Shown piece by piece: positions 20,966-32,839 of a DNA stretch of 64,000 nt. The notes under the pieces are model-generated. The model was given only the letters and a program-made list of their open reading frames with translations. It was not told where the DNA came from and searched no databases. The position numbers were made by a program, and so were the translations under genes. The stretch's first letter is position 1; every line of letters begins with the position of its first letter. The DNA comes from Erinaceus europaeus. Its lineage: Eukaryota > Chordata > Mammalia > Eulipotyphla > Erinaceidae. The stretch covers positions 93,112,817-93,176,816 of the forward strand of contig NC_080171.1 of NCBI RefSeq assembly GCF_950295315.1, in the 5' to 3' direction.

Positions 20966-22205
20966 GGAAACAACAGCTGGTGTGAGCTCCAAAAAGAAGC
21001 AGCTTACAACCTGGGGTTCTCTGGATAGGGTAGGATACTGGACCATCAGTAGGAGGGTGAACAAGGGGTGGTCAGGGTGACACCAAAAAAGAGTTCTATA
21101 ACCCACTCTTGGCCTGGCAAACAGAGGCCAAAAGGACAAAGAAAGGAAAATCTTTGGCTTGATTATTTCTGAACTCACCCCTACCCCCCACCCCAGAACC
21201 AACCCCCAGGGGCTGGACAACTGCTCCTAGCAGGCTTCTCGCTGAGCTATTTTCTTTACCAAGATTCCTGGCTCATCAGGGGTGTCATTCCAAGCCTTTT
21301 TCTTTTTGTTTTCCTTCTCATTTTTTTTTAGGTGGCTAGAGCTCTTTTTGAGTGACAAAATACCTGACCAATCAGAGCCTAAGCCCTGCCTAGGAAAGAC
21401 AACCTGGAGATTTTTTTTTTTTTTTGTATACTTCTTATAATTGGTTGTCTTTGCTCAGGCTGCCTGCAGCCAATATGGAGCTGTCCAAGCAGCAGATTGA
21501 CTGTTAGGGCTTTTTACTCTATTTTATTGTATTATTACTATATAATAAAATAAAAATATTATATATTTTCCCTTATTCTTCAGGTTGACCAAAATTAATT
21601 ATTGTTTTTGCCATTGACAGGTGACTGGGTGTCCTATTCATTGTGAGGTGAACTTATTTCTCTTTCCCTCTTCCCTCCACTCTCCTTTTTCTCTCCTAGA
21701 TAATTAAAAAAATTCTTTCCTTTCACTGTTCTTTTTTATTCTTTTCCCTTTTCATCCTACTTTTATTTTCTGAATTCACTGATACTCATTTGTGTATTAT
21801 TTTGGGGAAGAATTCTGACTCGGAGTGGACTCATTCTGTGTGTGTCTCTCTTTTCTACTTCCCTTTTTTCTCTTGCTATCACTAGAATTTACAGTGGACA
21901 GTAGATTTGCATAGTTGTCTGTTCTTGCTTTCCCTTTTTTTCCCCTCTTTCTTTTTCTTTTGGTTTTCATTATTTTTTCTGGCACTGGAGAAGTTGTTTG
22001 GCTAACTGGTATTGGTTTAACTGCATCAATCCTTGCTTCAGTTGTTATTGTAATTTCTGAGGTTTGTGACTGCATTTGTGAAAGGTCTTTAGTATAGCAT
22101 GGCTTGTACTCAAAACACAACAACTGAAGAATGACAGAACAGAAAAATAAAAAACACATCAATAAAAAAAATTGTTAAGTCAAGATCAAATAAAACTGCT
22201 ACCAC

Positions 22206-22501
22206 GGGAGTCAGGCGGTAGCTCAGTGGGTAAAAGCACACGTGGCGCAAAGTGCAAGGACTGGCATAAAGATCCTGGTTCGAGGCCCCGGCTTCCCACA
22301 TGCAGGGGAGTAACTTCACAGGTGGTGAAGCATGTCTGCAGGTGTCTGTCTTTCTCTTCCCCTCTCTGTCTTCCCCTCCTCTCTCCATTTCTCTATGTCC
22401 TATCCAACAATGATGACATTAATAATAACAACAATTATAACTACAACAATAAAACAAGGGCAATGAAAGGTAATAAATAAATAAATGTTAAAAAAAACAA
22501 C
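22206..22501 (+). mobile_element. SINE inserted just before L1 ORF1
   Basis: Full-length SINE with intact A and B box regions and a CAA-type tail. Exact 10-bp duplication CTGCTACCAC at 22196-22205 and 22502-22511. Confidence 0.95.
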
Positions 22502-22512
22502 CTGCTACCACA

Positions 22513-23400
22513 ATGAATCAGGACAGGAGCCCGGAAGAAACTCCAAATCATTCAGAAGTAACCATAGATAAGAAAAGTATACAAGCAATAATAAGCCTAA
22601 TAATCACAGAAATGAAGACACTGTGGAGGAAAGGGCCATCAGAATTAAGGAAACAACAGGTGAGACCCTCAAGTAAAATACTAGCTACCTCAAGGTAATT
22701 AGAGAACTGAAAACTGAAATAGCTGAGCTAAAAGGCCAATTAGCATAACAAGTGAATACTATAACTGAACTGAAGAAAGAAGCTGAGGGAAGGGAAAGAA
22801 GATTAACAGAAGCATAAAACAGAGTTAGCCAGACAAAGGATGAGCTCTAAAAAACTAAGAAAGAGGAAAAGAGCTCAAAAAGAGATTGAGAAACACTGAA
22901 AACAACAACAGAGACATATGGGATGATCTAAAAAGAAGTAACATTTGTATAATTGGCCTACCAAAGGAGGAAAGAGAGGAAGAGGAAGTAAACATCCTAG
23001 GGGAAATCACAGAAGAAAACTTCCCAGACCTAAACAACAGAAATGACATTAAGATTCAAGAGGCCCATAGAGTTGCAAACAGAATCAACTCAGACCTGAA
23101 GACACCAAGACAAATCATAGTTACAATGAAAATAAGTAAGGATAAAGAAAGGATCCTAAAGGCTGCAAGCGAAAAACAAAAAGTCACATACAGGGAAAAC
23201 CCATAAGACTATCAGCAGACTTCTCCACTCAAACTCTAAAAACCAGAAAGGAATGGCAAGATATCTATCCAGCCCTGAATGAAAAAGGGTTTTAACCAAG
23301 GATAATATATCCTGCTAGACTTTCATTCAAACTAGATGGAGGGATAAAACCTTCTCAGACAGGCACCAGTTAAAGGAGGCATCCATCACCAAGCTTGCCT
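22513..23400 (+). pseudogene. L1 ORF1 (RNA-binding chaperone), broken
   Basis: Starts at ATG 22513 (MNQDRSPEETPN...). The N-terminal and coiled-coil part is frameshifted near 22696-22880. The RRM and C-terminal domain are recognisable from 22886 (NICIIGLPKEE, LNNRNDIKIQEAHRV, KISKDKERILKAASEKQ). A stop follows the RENP end at 23207, with further homology to about 23400. Product family: the trimeric L1 ORF1p nucleic-acid chaperone. Not translatable as one protein. Confidence 0.88.
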
Positions 23401-23474
23401 GGAAAGAGGGTCTAAAAGACCTCTTATAAACAAGAACATCACCATAATACTTGCCATATATCAGAGTGAATAAA

Positions 23475-23495
23475 GGCAAACGCTGGAAGAAGAAG
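23475..23495 (+). mobile_element. Ultra-short copy of the non-L1 LINE 3' tip
   Basis: GGCAAACGCTGGAAGAAGAAG, one base different from the 3' tip at 1094-1112. Flanked by AGTGAATAAA (23465-23474) and AGCGAATAAA (23496-23505), a 10-bp duplication with one C/T change. The other L1 copy (about 330-350) lacks this text. Confidence 0.8.
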
Positions 23496-23519
23496 AGCGA
23501 ATAAAAAATGTTGAATCCA

Positions 23520-26500
23520 TAATATCAATAAATGTCAATGGCTTAAACTCACCCATTAAAAGGACCAGAGTGGGAGGATGGATCAAAAAGATGCAACCCA
23601 ACCATATACTGCACAAGAATCCCACCTGACCCAACAAACACAGACTTAAAGTGAAAGGATGGCTAATGAACCAAAAAAAAAAAAAGGCAGGAACAGCCAT
23701 TCTCATCTCTGACACAATAGACTTTAAATTAAAGTAATAAAAGATAGGCAAGGCCATTACATAATGATTAGAGGATCAATCAACCAAGAAGATTTAACAA
23801 TTATTAACATCTATGCACCCAGTGAGGGACCATCTAAATACATCAAACACCTACTGAAAGAACTACAAAAATACATTAATAGTAGTACAATAATAGTGGG
23901 AGACTTTAACACCCAACTCTCACACTTAGATCAACGAAGCAGAAAATCAACAAACAAACAAGATAATTAAATGAAGAGATGGACAGAACAGACATTTTCA
24001 GAGTTATTCACCCCCAAAACAGGAATATACATTCTTTGCAAATCCACACAACACATCCTCAAGGATAAACCACATATTAGGCCACAGAGACAGTATCAAA
24101 AGAGTGCTGAAATCATCCCAAGTATCTTCTCAGACCACAGTGGAGTAAGCTAACATTCAACAACAAACAAAAAATTACTAAAAGTTAAAAAATTTGGAAA
24201 CTCAGCAACATGCTGCTTAAGAACTGCTGGGTCAGTGAGGCACTCAAGCAAGAAATTCAAATGTTCCTGGAAACAAATGAAAATGAAGACACAGCTATCA
24301 AAATATTTGGGACACAGCTAAAGCAGTACTGAGAGGGAAACTCATAGCGTACAATCACACATTAGAGAACAAGAAAAAGCTCAAATAAACAACCTTACTG
24401 CATGCCTTAAGAACTTAGAGGAAGAGGAACAAAGGAACCCTAAAGTAACCAGAAGGATGGAAATCACTAAAATTAGAGCAGAAATGAACAAAATCGAAAA
24501 TAAGAGAACCATACAAAAGATCAATGAAGCCAAATGTTGGTTCTTTGAAAAATTAAACAAGATTTGAAGTTGGGTGGTAGTACAGCTGGTTAAGCGCAGG
24601 TGGCACAAAGCAAGGACTGGCGTAAAGATCCTGGTTCTAACCCCTGGCTCCCCACCTACAGGGGAGTCTCTTCACAAGTGATAAAGCAGGTCTTCAGGTG
24701 TCTATCTTTCTCTCCTCCCTCTGTCTTCCCCGCCTCTCTCCATTTCTTTCTGTCCTATCCAACAATGACATCATCAATAATAACTACAACAGTAAAACAA
24801 CAAGGGCAACAAAAGGGAATAAATAAATATTAAAAATGAAAAAAATAAACAAGATTGACAACCCCCTAGCCAGGCTCACTTAAAAAAAAGGGAGAAGACT
24901 AAAATAAACAGAATTGTAAACAATAGAGGAGATACCACAACTGACACCACAGGAATCCAGAAAATCATGTGAAACTTCTATGAAGAACTATACACCACCA
25001 AACTAAAGAATCTGGAAAAAATGGAAGAATTCCTAGAAACATATGCCCTTTCAAAACCGAACCAAAAAGAACTACAAAATCTAAATGCACCAATCACAGG
25101 CAAAGAAATAGAAACAGTTATTAAGAATCTTCCCAACAACAAAAGTCCTAGACCAGATGGCTTTACAAATGAATTCTATAAAACCTTCTGGAAATAGTGA
25201 ATACCTATATTTCTAAAGCTCTTCCACAAGATCGAAGAAACAGGAAAACTCCCTTCCACCTTCTATGAAGCCAACATCACTCTGATACCAAAAGCAGATA
25301 GGAACACAACAAAAAAGGAAAACTACAGACCAATATCTATGATGAACATAGATGTCAAAATATTAAACAAGATCCTAGCCAACCGGATACAGCATTATAT
25401 CAAAAAGATTATTCATCATGACCAAGTGAGATTTATCCCAGGAATGCATAGCTGGTTCAACATACGTAAGTCAATCAATGTCATTCACCACATCAATAAA
25501 AGCAAAACCAAAAACCACATGATTATCTCAATAGCTGTAGAGAAAGCCTTTAACAAAATCCAATACTCAGTCATGCTCAAAACACTACAAAAAATGGGAA
25601 TAGATGGGAAATTCCTCAAGATAGTGGAGTCCATATATAGTAAACCTACAGCCAACATCATACTCAATGGACAGAAGCTGAAAGCATTCTCCCTCAGCTC
25701 GGGGACTAGACAGGGCTCTCCATTATCACCATTACTCTTCAATGTAGTATTGGAAGTTCTTGCCATAGCAATCAGGCAAGAGAAAGAAATCAAAGGAATA
25801 CAGATTGGAAGGGAAGAAGTCAAGCTCTCATTATTTGAAGATGATATGATAATATACATAGAAAAATCTAAAGAATCCAGCAGAAAACTACTGGAAGTTA
25901 TTAGGCAATATAGCAAGGTGTCAGACTACAAAATCAATGTACAAAAATCAGTGGCATTTCTTTATGCAAACACTAAATCTGAAGAAGAAGAGATCCAGAA
26001 ATCATTCCCATTCAGTGTTGCAGCAAAATCAATAAAATACCTAGGAATAAACCTGACCAAAGAAGTGAAAAGACTTGTATACTGAAAACTATGAGTCACT
26101 ATTCAAGGAAATAGAAAATGATACCAAGAAATGGAAAGCTAGCCCATGCTCATAAATTGGAAGAATTAATATCATCAAAATGAATATTCTCCCCAGAGCC
26201 ATATAAAAATGTAATGTGATACCCATCAAAGTTTCACCAAGCTTCTTTAAGAGAATAGAACAAAAACTACAATCATTTATCTGGAAACATCAAACACCTA
26301 GAATCACCAAAACAATCTTGAGGAAAAGAAACAGAAATGGAGGCATCACACCACCAGATCTCAAACTAAATGATAAGGCCAGCATCATCAAAACATCCTG
26401 GTACTGGAACAAAAATAGGCACACAGACCAGTGGAACAGAATTGAAAGCCCAGAAATAAATCCCCACACCTATGGACATCTAATCTTTGAATAAAGAGCC

Positions 26501-27550
26501 CAAAGTATTAAATGGAAAATAGAAGCTCTCTTCAATAGATGGTACTGGGAAAACTGGGTTGAAACATGCAGAAGAATGAAAATGAACCACCTTATCTCAC
26601 TAGAAACAAAAATTAACTCCAAATGGATCAAGGACATGGATGTTAGACCAGAAACTATCAAATATGAGAGGAAAACATTAGTGGAACACTTTCCCACCTA
26701 CACCTCAAGGACATCTTTGATGATACAAACCCAACTTCAAGGAAGACTGAAGCAGAAACAAATCAATGGGATTACATCAAATTGAAAAGCTTCTGCACAG
26801 CCAAAGAAACTATCACACAAACAAAGAGACCACTCACAGATTGGGAGATCCTCACATGCCATACATCAGACAAGAGACTAGTCACCAAAATATACAAAGT
26901 GCTCAGCAAACTTAGCAACAAAAAAGCAAATGACCCATCCAAAAATGGACAGAGGACATGAAACGAACATTCAATACAAAAGAGATCCAAAAGGCTAACA
27001 AACACATGAAAGATTGCTCCAGGTCACTGATTGTCAGAGAAATGCAAATAAAGACAACATTGAGATACCACCTAACCCCTGTGAGAATGGCACAGATCAA
27101 AAAGGACAGCAGCAACAAATGCTGGAGAGGCTATAGGACCCTTCTGTACTGCTGGTAGGAATGTAAATTGGTCCAACCTCTGTGGAGAGCAGCCTGGAGA
27201 ACTCTCACAAAGCTAGACATGGACCTTCCATATGACCCAGTAATTCCTCTCCTAGGGATATACCCCAAGGAATTCATAAACCCAACCAAAAAGATATGTG
27301 TACACCTATGTTCATAGCAGCACAATTTGTAATAACTAAAACCTGAAAGCAACCCAGGTGCCCAACAACAGATGAGTGGCTTGAGAAAGCTGTGGTATAT
27401 ATACACAATGGAATACTATGCAGCTATTAAGAACAATAAACGCACCTTCTCTGACCCATCTTGGACAGAGCTAGAAGGAATTATGTTAAGTGAGCTAAGT
27501 CAGAAAGATAAAGATGAGTATGGGATGATCCCACTCATAAACAGAAGTTG
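23520..27550 (+). pseudogene. L1 ORF2 (endonuclease/reverse transcriptase), broken
   Basis: Endonuclease pieces: INVNGLKL (about 23533), NIYAPSEGPSKYIKHL and IVGDFNT (23764-23970), SDHSGVS (about 24153). RT piece: 25339-26085 open for 248 codons with [40 protein letters not shown] and [11 protein letters not shown]. The catalytic FADD is changed to FEDD (Glu codon at 25837-25839); both aspartates remain. C-terminal pieces extend to 27550. Multiple stops and frameshifts plus a SINE at 24566-24846 make it dead. Confidence 0.92.
24566..24846 (+). mobile_element. SINE inside L1 ORF2
   Basis: Full-length SINE splitting the ORF2 codons for KLNKIDNPLAR. Exact duplication AAACAAGATT at 24555-24564 and 24847-24856. 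Confidence 0.95.
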
Positions 27551-27775
27551 AGAAAGAACAGAAAGGGAACCTCAAAGCAGGATTTTACTGAATTTGGAGT
27601 AGGGCACCAAAGTAAAAACCCTGGGTTGAGGGTGAGAGGGAGGATGTTTGGCTTCACGGGGGGGGCGGGGAGGAATGGGACAGTCTTTTGGTGGTAGGAA
27701 TGGTGTTTATGGTGTTTATGTACACTCCTATTAATTTGTAGTCATATAAATCACTATTTAATTAATATGAGAGGG

Positions 27776-29690
27776 GAAAACTGATTGAATGTCTCAAACT
27801 TTTTAATGCACAGACCATAGACTGAATCTTTGATATGCTGACTCTCTTAAAAGCTTAGACGAGGGAGAACAGAAACAACTGGTGGCAGAGCTATATACAA
27901 ATAATGTCAAAGGACATAAATTATGGTGATGTTGTGTACGATACAGCAAATCCTGACAAAGGGATATTTCAGAGTTAACCCAATTGCCAAATCATATGAT
28001 TATAGCAATAACTATCTGTTGCCTTCTTAAACCCTAAGCAGGAACATCCTGCTTCCTTTACTCAGTCTATATTTCCCCAGTCCTGGAACTTTCCTGCATG
28101 CTTCTCTCAGTTCATACTAAATGATATTGCATCCGCCGATCCCAACCTAATCAATGCAATAAGTACCACCTCAGCACGCTTCACTTTAGACTGTGTCCAG
28201 AGACATCAGGAGTGGAATATCAACCCTTCAGACTCATTACTCGAGTGAGACCTTTCCTTTCATAGGATTCTCTAATTCCATTCCAGGTGGTTCATTTCCT
28301 AACAAAGTCCCAAAACCTAGATATAGACTCATGAGATAGAACATAGGTTCACATGTAGCCATAAATTAGGACAAAATATATACCTGAAAGCAAAAGTACA
28401 CAATAGTCTGTAGTGAGTCAGTATAAAGTTCATAATGAAATAATGTTTACTTAAGACTTAGATACCCTCATCACCTACTTCCTATTACAGTTCTCTCACT
28501 CACTCCAAACCTAACCTTATCAAAACAAGGGCTGAAAAAGCTGAATAAGGGCAAGAGACTGGCATACTTTAAGGATGACTCTTTAGTCACTATCAGGCCA
28601 CCCCATCAGCTGGGGCCCTAGGGGAGTCCTGAGATTCCCAAACAGACATTATAGGCCTAGACCTTGAATAAATTGCTTTCACCATTGTTACCAGTCATCT
28701 CTATCAGGAACAACAGAATAGACCCCTTTGTGGACCCCTATAGGACCTTGCCCTCATCTTGGATCAACAACAGAATGTTCCAGCCTCCAAAGGGAGGCTG
28801 GACAACATACACTATGCTATATCTGAGGAAGATGGCTCCTCCATACACTATGCTATATCTGAGGAAGATGGCTCCTGATATTGGGGCAGCTTGGAATGTT
28901 CCTACCCATGACCACAGGATGTGAGCTCAGATCTACAGGGATGCAGAGGTCACATAGGCTTCTAAGCTGAATGTGGTTCCCAGATCACATCAAATCAATG
29001 GGTTTTACAGTCAACAATATTTATACACCTTTCCTATATTTGGGAGCTACTCTCTTCCCTGATCCAGCTTTCTGGTCCTTTTTCCAATCATGACATCATC
29101 TCCCCAGACAATAACTTGAATCTACCTGCATGTCTGATTTCAGCCTCAGGGGAAAAAATAAAGAAAAAAAACCTGTATAGCCACAGTCCCTTTGGAATAT
29201 AACTAAAATAAACCTACTAGCTATCTACAAAATGGAGTAACACCCCAACTCTTCATCTGCACTATTCCAGCCTTTAGCTTCATGATTAGTCAATAATTTG
29301 TTTGGCTTTATATGTTAACTCTCTCTTCAGCCACCAGGTTCCAGATGCTAGCAATGATACCAACCAGACTTCCCTGGACAGATAGCCCCACCAATGTGTC
29401 CTGGAGCTCTGATTCCCCAGGACCCCATACCACTAGGGAAAGAGAGAGGCAGGCTGAAGTATGGATTGACATGTCAATGCCCATGTTCAGCAGGGAAGCA
29501 ATTACAGAAGCCAGACCTTCCACCTTTTGCATCCTACAATGACCTTGGGTCCATACGCCCAGAAGGTTAAAGAATAGGAAAGCTATCAGTGGAGGGGATG
29601 GTATACAGAGGTCTGGTGGTGGGAATCGTGCAAAGCTGTACACCTCTCATCCTATGGTTTTGTCAATGTTTCCTTTTTATATATAAAAAA
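27776..29690 (+). mobile_element. A-tailed LINE-3'-like repeat, copy 2 (longest)
   Basis: Non-coding module following the L1 3'UTR with no poly(A) between them. 28770-29690 aligns throughout with copy 1 (13506-14414): shared 'caaagggaggctggacaacatac', 'gatattggggcagcttggaa', 'gacatcatctccccagacaataactt', 'agcagggaagcaattacagaagccagaccttcc'. The part upstream of about 28770 occurs only here in the window. It contains a local tandem duplication (about 28805-28880). Possibly a long alternative L1 3'UTR or a 3'-transduced sequence. Confidence 0.75.
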
Positions 29691-30250
29691 TTAAAAAAAA
29701 AAACAGGAAAGCTATCAAAGGAGGGAGTGGGATATGGAGTTCTGCTGGTGGGAACTGTGTGGCATTATACCTATCTTATCCTATGGTTTTGTCAGTGTTT
29801 CCTTTTTAAAAATAAATAAATGGATAAAAATTAAAAAAGAGTAGGAAAGTTATCGGGGTAGGGGATGGGATACAGAGTTCTGATAGTGGGAATTGTGTGT
29901 AGTTGTACCCCTCTTATCCTATGGTTTTGTCAGTGTTTCCTTTTTTAAAAAAATATTTATTTTTCCCTTTTGTTGCCCTTGTTGTTTTTCATTGTTGTTG
30001 TTACTGATGTTGTCATTGTTAGATAGGACAGAGAGAAATGGAGAGAGGAGGGGAAGACAGAGAGGGGGAGAGAAAGATAGACACCTGCAGACCTGCCTCA
30101 CTGCTTATGAAGTGTCTCCCCTGCAGGTGGGGAGTCATGGGCTTGAACCGAGGTTCTTATGCAAGTCCTTCCACTTTGCGCCACGTGCACTTAACCCGCT
30201 GCGCTACCACCCGACTTCCCCAGTGTTTCCTTTATATAAATAAAATTTTA
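29580..30250 (+). repeat. Three tandem copies of the A-tailed 3' terminus
   Basis: The last ~110-120 bp unit (gaaagctatc...ggatggtatacagag...ggtgggaa...cttatcctatggttttgtca.tgtttccttttt + A-rich) occurs at about 29580-29703, 29705-29837 and 29843-29944, with the third unit's end completed at 30221-30250 after a SINE. Each unit keeps its own A-rich end. Confidence 0.85.
29945..30220 (-). mobile_element. SINE in the third tandem unit
   Basis: Full-length antisense SINE with the exact duplication CAGTGTTTCCTTT at 29931-29943 and 30221-30233. Confidence 0.95.
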
Positions 30251-30254
30251 AAAA

Positions 30255-30950
30255 TTAACACCAAATCTCTTTCTTTCCACAAACAAACAAACAAAAAAAA
30301 ACCAAAAGAACCAAAAAAAGGCCAAGGAGGCCACTCGGCAGTATTCTCTGTGCATGAGGCACTGCATTAAAAACATAATAGTATAGATAGTTCTGGATAC
30401 AACAAAAACTCCAGAATACTGTTCCTAGTGTGGGAGGCACAATTTTCCTCAAGGTAAACTGGTCTCATCATCTCCTTGAACATAAGACAGTAAATAAAAG
30501 TCAGCTGGTTACTTTTCCCATGAAATGAAATGCTTCCCATTAAGGCTATAGGAAGAAAGACGAGAAGAAAGCAGCACTGTTACTGGAAATTAGCTCTTAA
30601 ATTACTGGATAAGTGGCAATCACTGACTTTATAAGCACCCATTAAGTTTTGCGAAAGAGATTTGGAAATGTACAGTTTGAATATACTCAATGACAATGAA
30701 AATAGCTCAGAGAACTCTTCAATCAACAAAACAGCCCTCTGAAGTAGACTGTTATTGATACAACCCAGTTCCAATGGAAGGGACTGAGGTTCAGAGAGCT
30801 AAAGCACTTCTTTGCTCTGAATGAACTGGAATTATTATCAGTTCAGTGCTTTTTCCACTTTGCTTTATTCTAAAGCACATCATGATTCACACTGGGGAAT
30901 CAGAAGGTGGAAATGTGTTATTCACTTTTTGTTTCAAATGCCTGTTTTCA
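30255..30950. other. Single-copy DNA with a MIR-like patch
   Basis: 30730-30850 ('cagttccaatggaagggactgaggttcagagagctaaagcac') is a plus MIR piece. The rest is unrecognised. Confidence 0.4.
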
Positions 30951-30951
30951 G

Positions 30952-31110
30952 GGCCAGGTAGACTGCATGCCTACCATGAACAAGACCCCTGAGTTCAAAC
31001 CCAGGCACCACATGAGAGCACTATGTGGATGGTGGAGTGGTCCTTTGATGTCTCCTCACCCTTTCCTTTATCTCCCTGCCTAAGCAAAAATATGAAAATA
31101 TTCAGCCTGA
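30952..31110 (+). mobile_element. Old SINE
   Basis: 'gggccaggtagactgcatgcctaccatgaacaagacccctgagttcaaacccaggcaccacatgag' plus CT-rich end. A diverged subtype. Confidence 0.55.
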
Positions 31111-31225
31111 GATAACTCTCAGTTGTAATACACATGTATAAAACTCTGAGGTCATGCTACAACACCAAAAATATAATATAAATTTTATATTCTAAAATAA
31201 AATATTCTGTATTTTATTATTTTAT

Positions 31226-31492
31226 GGCCTCCAGGGTTATACCTGGGGATTGGTGCATTTGAATCCACTGTTCCTGGTGGCTGTTTTTTCCTTTTTTATT
31301 TTTATTCAATAGGACAGAGAAAAACAGAAGGGAGTAGGAGACAGTGAAGGAGAGAAAAAGGTAGACATCTGCAGACCTGCTTCACTGCTTGTGAAATGCT
31401 GCTTTGCACGTGGGGAGTGTGGAGCTAGAAGTGGGTCTTTGTGCTCAGTACTATGTGCGCTTAACCAGGTGTGCCACTGCCAGTCTCCCAAA
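31226..31492 (-). mobile_element. SINE, long subtype
   Basis: Antisense 3' block 'gcctccagggttatacctggggattggtgcatttgaatccactgttcctgg', GA-rich middle, 'gcagacctgcttcactgc', 'cgcttaaccaggtgtgccactgcc'. Confidence 0.85.
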
Positions 31493-32105
31493 TATTTTAT
31501 TATGATATCAATTCAGGCTCTGTTACAATATCAATTCATGCTCTTTGTAGGAATATTGAGAAATGCGTAAAGAAACAAAAACCTATAATCCTACAACTGA
31601 GATGAATGCTTAGCATTTTGATTTCTTATCTATAAAGTCAAAATCATCCTGTGTACCCTTTAAATTTGTTTTCTTGCACTGTCACATCCTAGCCATCTTC
31701 CCGTGGGCTGCTTGTTTGCAGAAGTAATATTTCCATGGACAAAATATTCTGCAGTATGCCTGAGTCACAACAAATGAACCGCTTAGATACTTAGTGTCTA
31801 CACGACCTGTCATTGACAAGTCTGGTGATCAGTTACCTATGTGCTGGCTTCTCAGAAACACGTCATGATTCAGCTTGGAAAGCATTCTTTCCAGTGACAG
31901 CATCTATTCTTTTTCATTCTGGTGTAGTAGATATCTATGCATATATACACAGATACATGTATCACAACATTCTTCATTTTAACCCTTTGAAAACATTCCA
32001 CTCGTTGACATCTAGTATGTTCACAATGTTGTATAGCCACAACCCCCCTTATTTTCAAACATTTTCACAATGAAGGCATTTCAGAGAAAATACTTCTGCT
32101 TTTGC
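31493..32105. other. Unassigned, possibly ancient repeat
   Basis: 31555-31760 vaguely resembles an ancient interspersed repeat ('cctataatcctacaactgagatgaatgc...'), too diverged to name. Otherwise nothing recognised. Confidence 0.3.
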
Positions 32106-32129
32106 CCTTCTTGGGCCTTGTGAGTATGC

Positions 32130-32640
32130 AACTCCATGACTCCCAGCAGCATTTTTCCCCCTCTCAATTTCAGACAAAGAGAAATGGAGAGAGAAAGAGA
32201 GATAGAAACAGGCTGGGGGTATGGATCAACCTGACAACTCCCATGTCCAGTGGAAAGGCAATTACAGGAGCCAGAACTCCTACCTTCTGCAGCCCAAAAT
32301 AATTTTGGTCCATACTCCCAGTAGGGGAGAAACGTTAGGGAGATGACTAGAGGACTGTGAACTCCAACTCCATAAGGAACAGAGAGAGCAGAGGAAAAAG
32401 AGAGGGACATTTGGATATAGTAATAGGTATGACTTGGAAAGGAAGATGGGACCTTAAAAAAACAGACCTAATATATAAAAAACATAGACAGATAGTTGTA
32501 GAAATAATAGTTAATCCCTATCTACAACTTTGGGAGAACTGCTGGAGCTTACAGTGGAGGAATTGAGGATCTACAACTCTGGTGGTGGGAACAGTGCAAA
32601 GTTATCTTGTAATTTTGTAAATCAATATTAAGTCACTAAT
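32130..32640 (+). mobile_element. A-tailed LINE-3'-like repeat, old variant
   Basis: Shares with copies 1-3 the order 'tatggatcaacctgacaa', 'cccatgtccag', 'aggcaattacaggagccagaactcc', 'ggtccatactcccag', then a longer insert and the terminal 'tctggtggtgggaacagtgcaaagtta...aatattaagtcactaatg'. The terminal motif is the L1 3'UTR type. Confidence 0.65.
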
Positions 32641-32839
32641 GAGAGAGAGAAGAAGAGAAAGAGAGACAGACAGAGAGAGAGAGAAAGAGAGAGAGAGGGG
32701 GGGGGGAGGGTGAAAACTACTACTACACTGGTCATGAAGCTCCCCCCTGCCCCCCTGCTTCCATGGACAGTGCTCCCATGGGAGCAAACACACTATAAAG
32801 TGTGTGCTCTTAACAAGTGAGTTATCTCTCAGCCCCTCA
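32640..32839 (-). mobile_element. SINE with expanded GA tract
   Basis: (GA)n and a G run at 32640-32709, then antisense SINE head 'cactggtcatgaagctcccccctgcccccctgcttccatgg...gctcttaacaagtgagttatctctcagcccc'. Confidence 0.65.

Larger units (their letters stand above)
20936..27775 (+). mobile_element. Full-length LINE-1, inactive
   Basis: All L1 parts in order: a 5'UTR starting with a G run and CCAAGATGG, a long CT-rich 5'UTR (to about 22200), ORF1 (22513 to about 23400), ORF2 (about 23520-27550) and a 3'UTR with a G-rich patch (27657-27674). Two SINEs interrupt it (22206-22501, 24566-24846), plus a 21-bp foreign insertion (23475-23495). Both ORFs are broken by frameshifts and stops. There is no poly(A) at 27775: the sequence continues directly into the A-tailed module at 27776-29690. 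Confidence 0.95.

Noticed and set aside
25981..25992. GAAGAAGAAG at 25981 as a fourth copy of the foreign 3' tip
   Set aside because: It is the L1 ORF2 coding sequence (KSEEEEIQ), lacks GGCAAAC, and has no flanking duplication.
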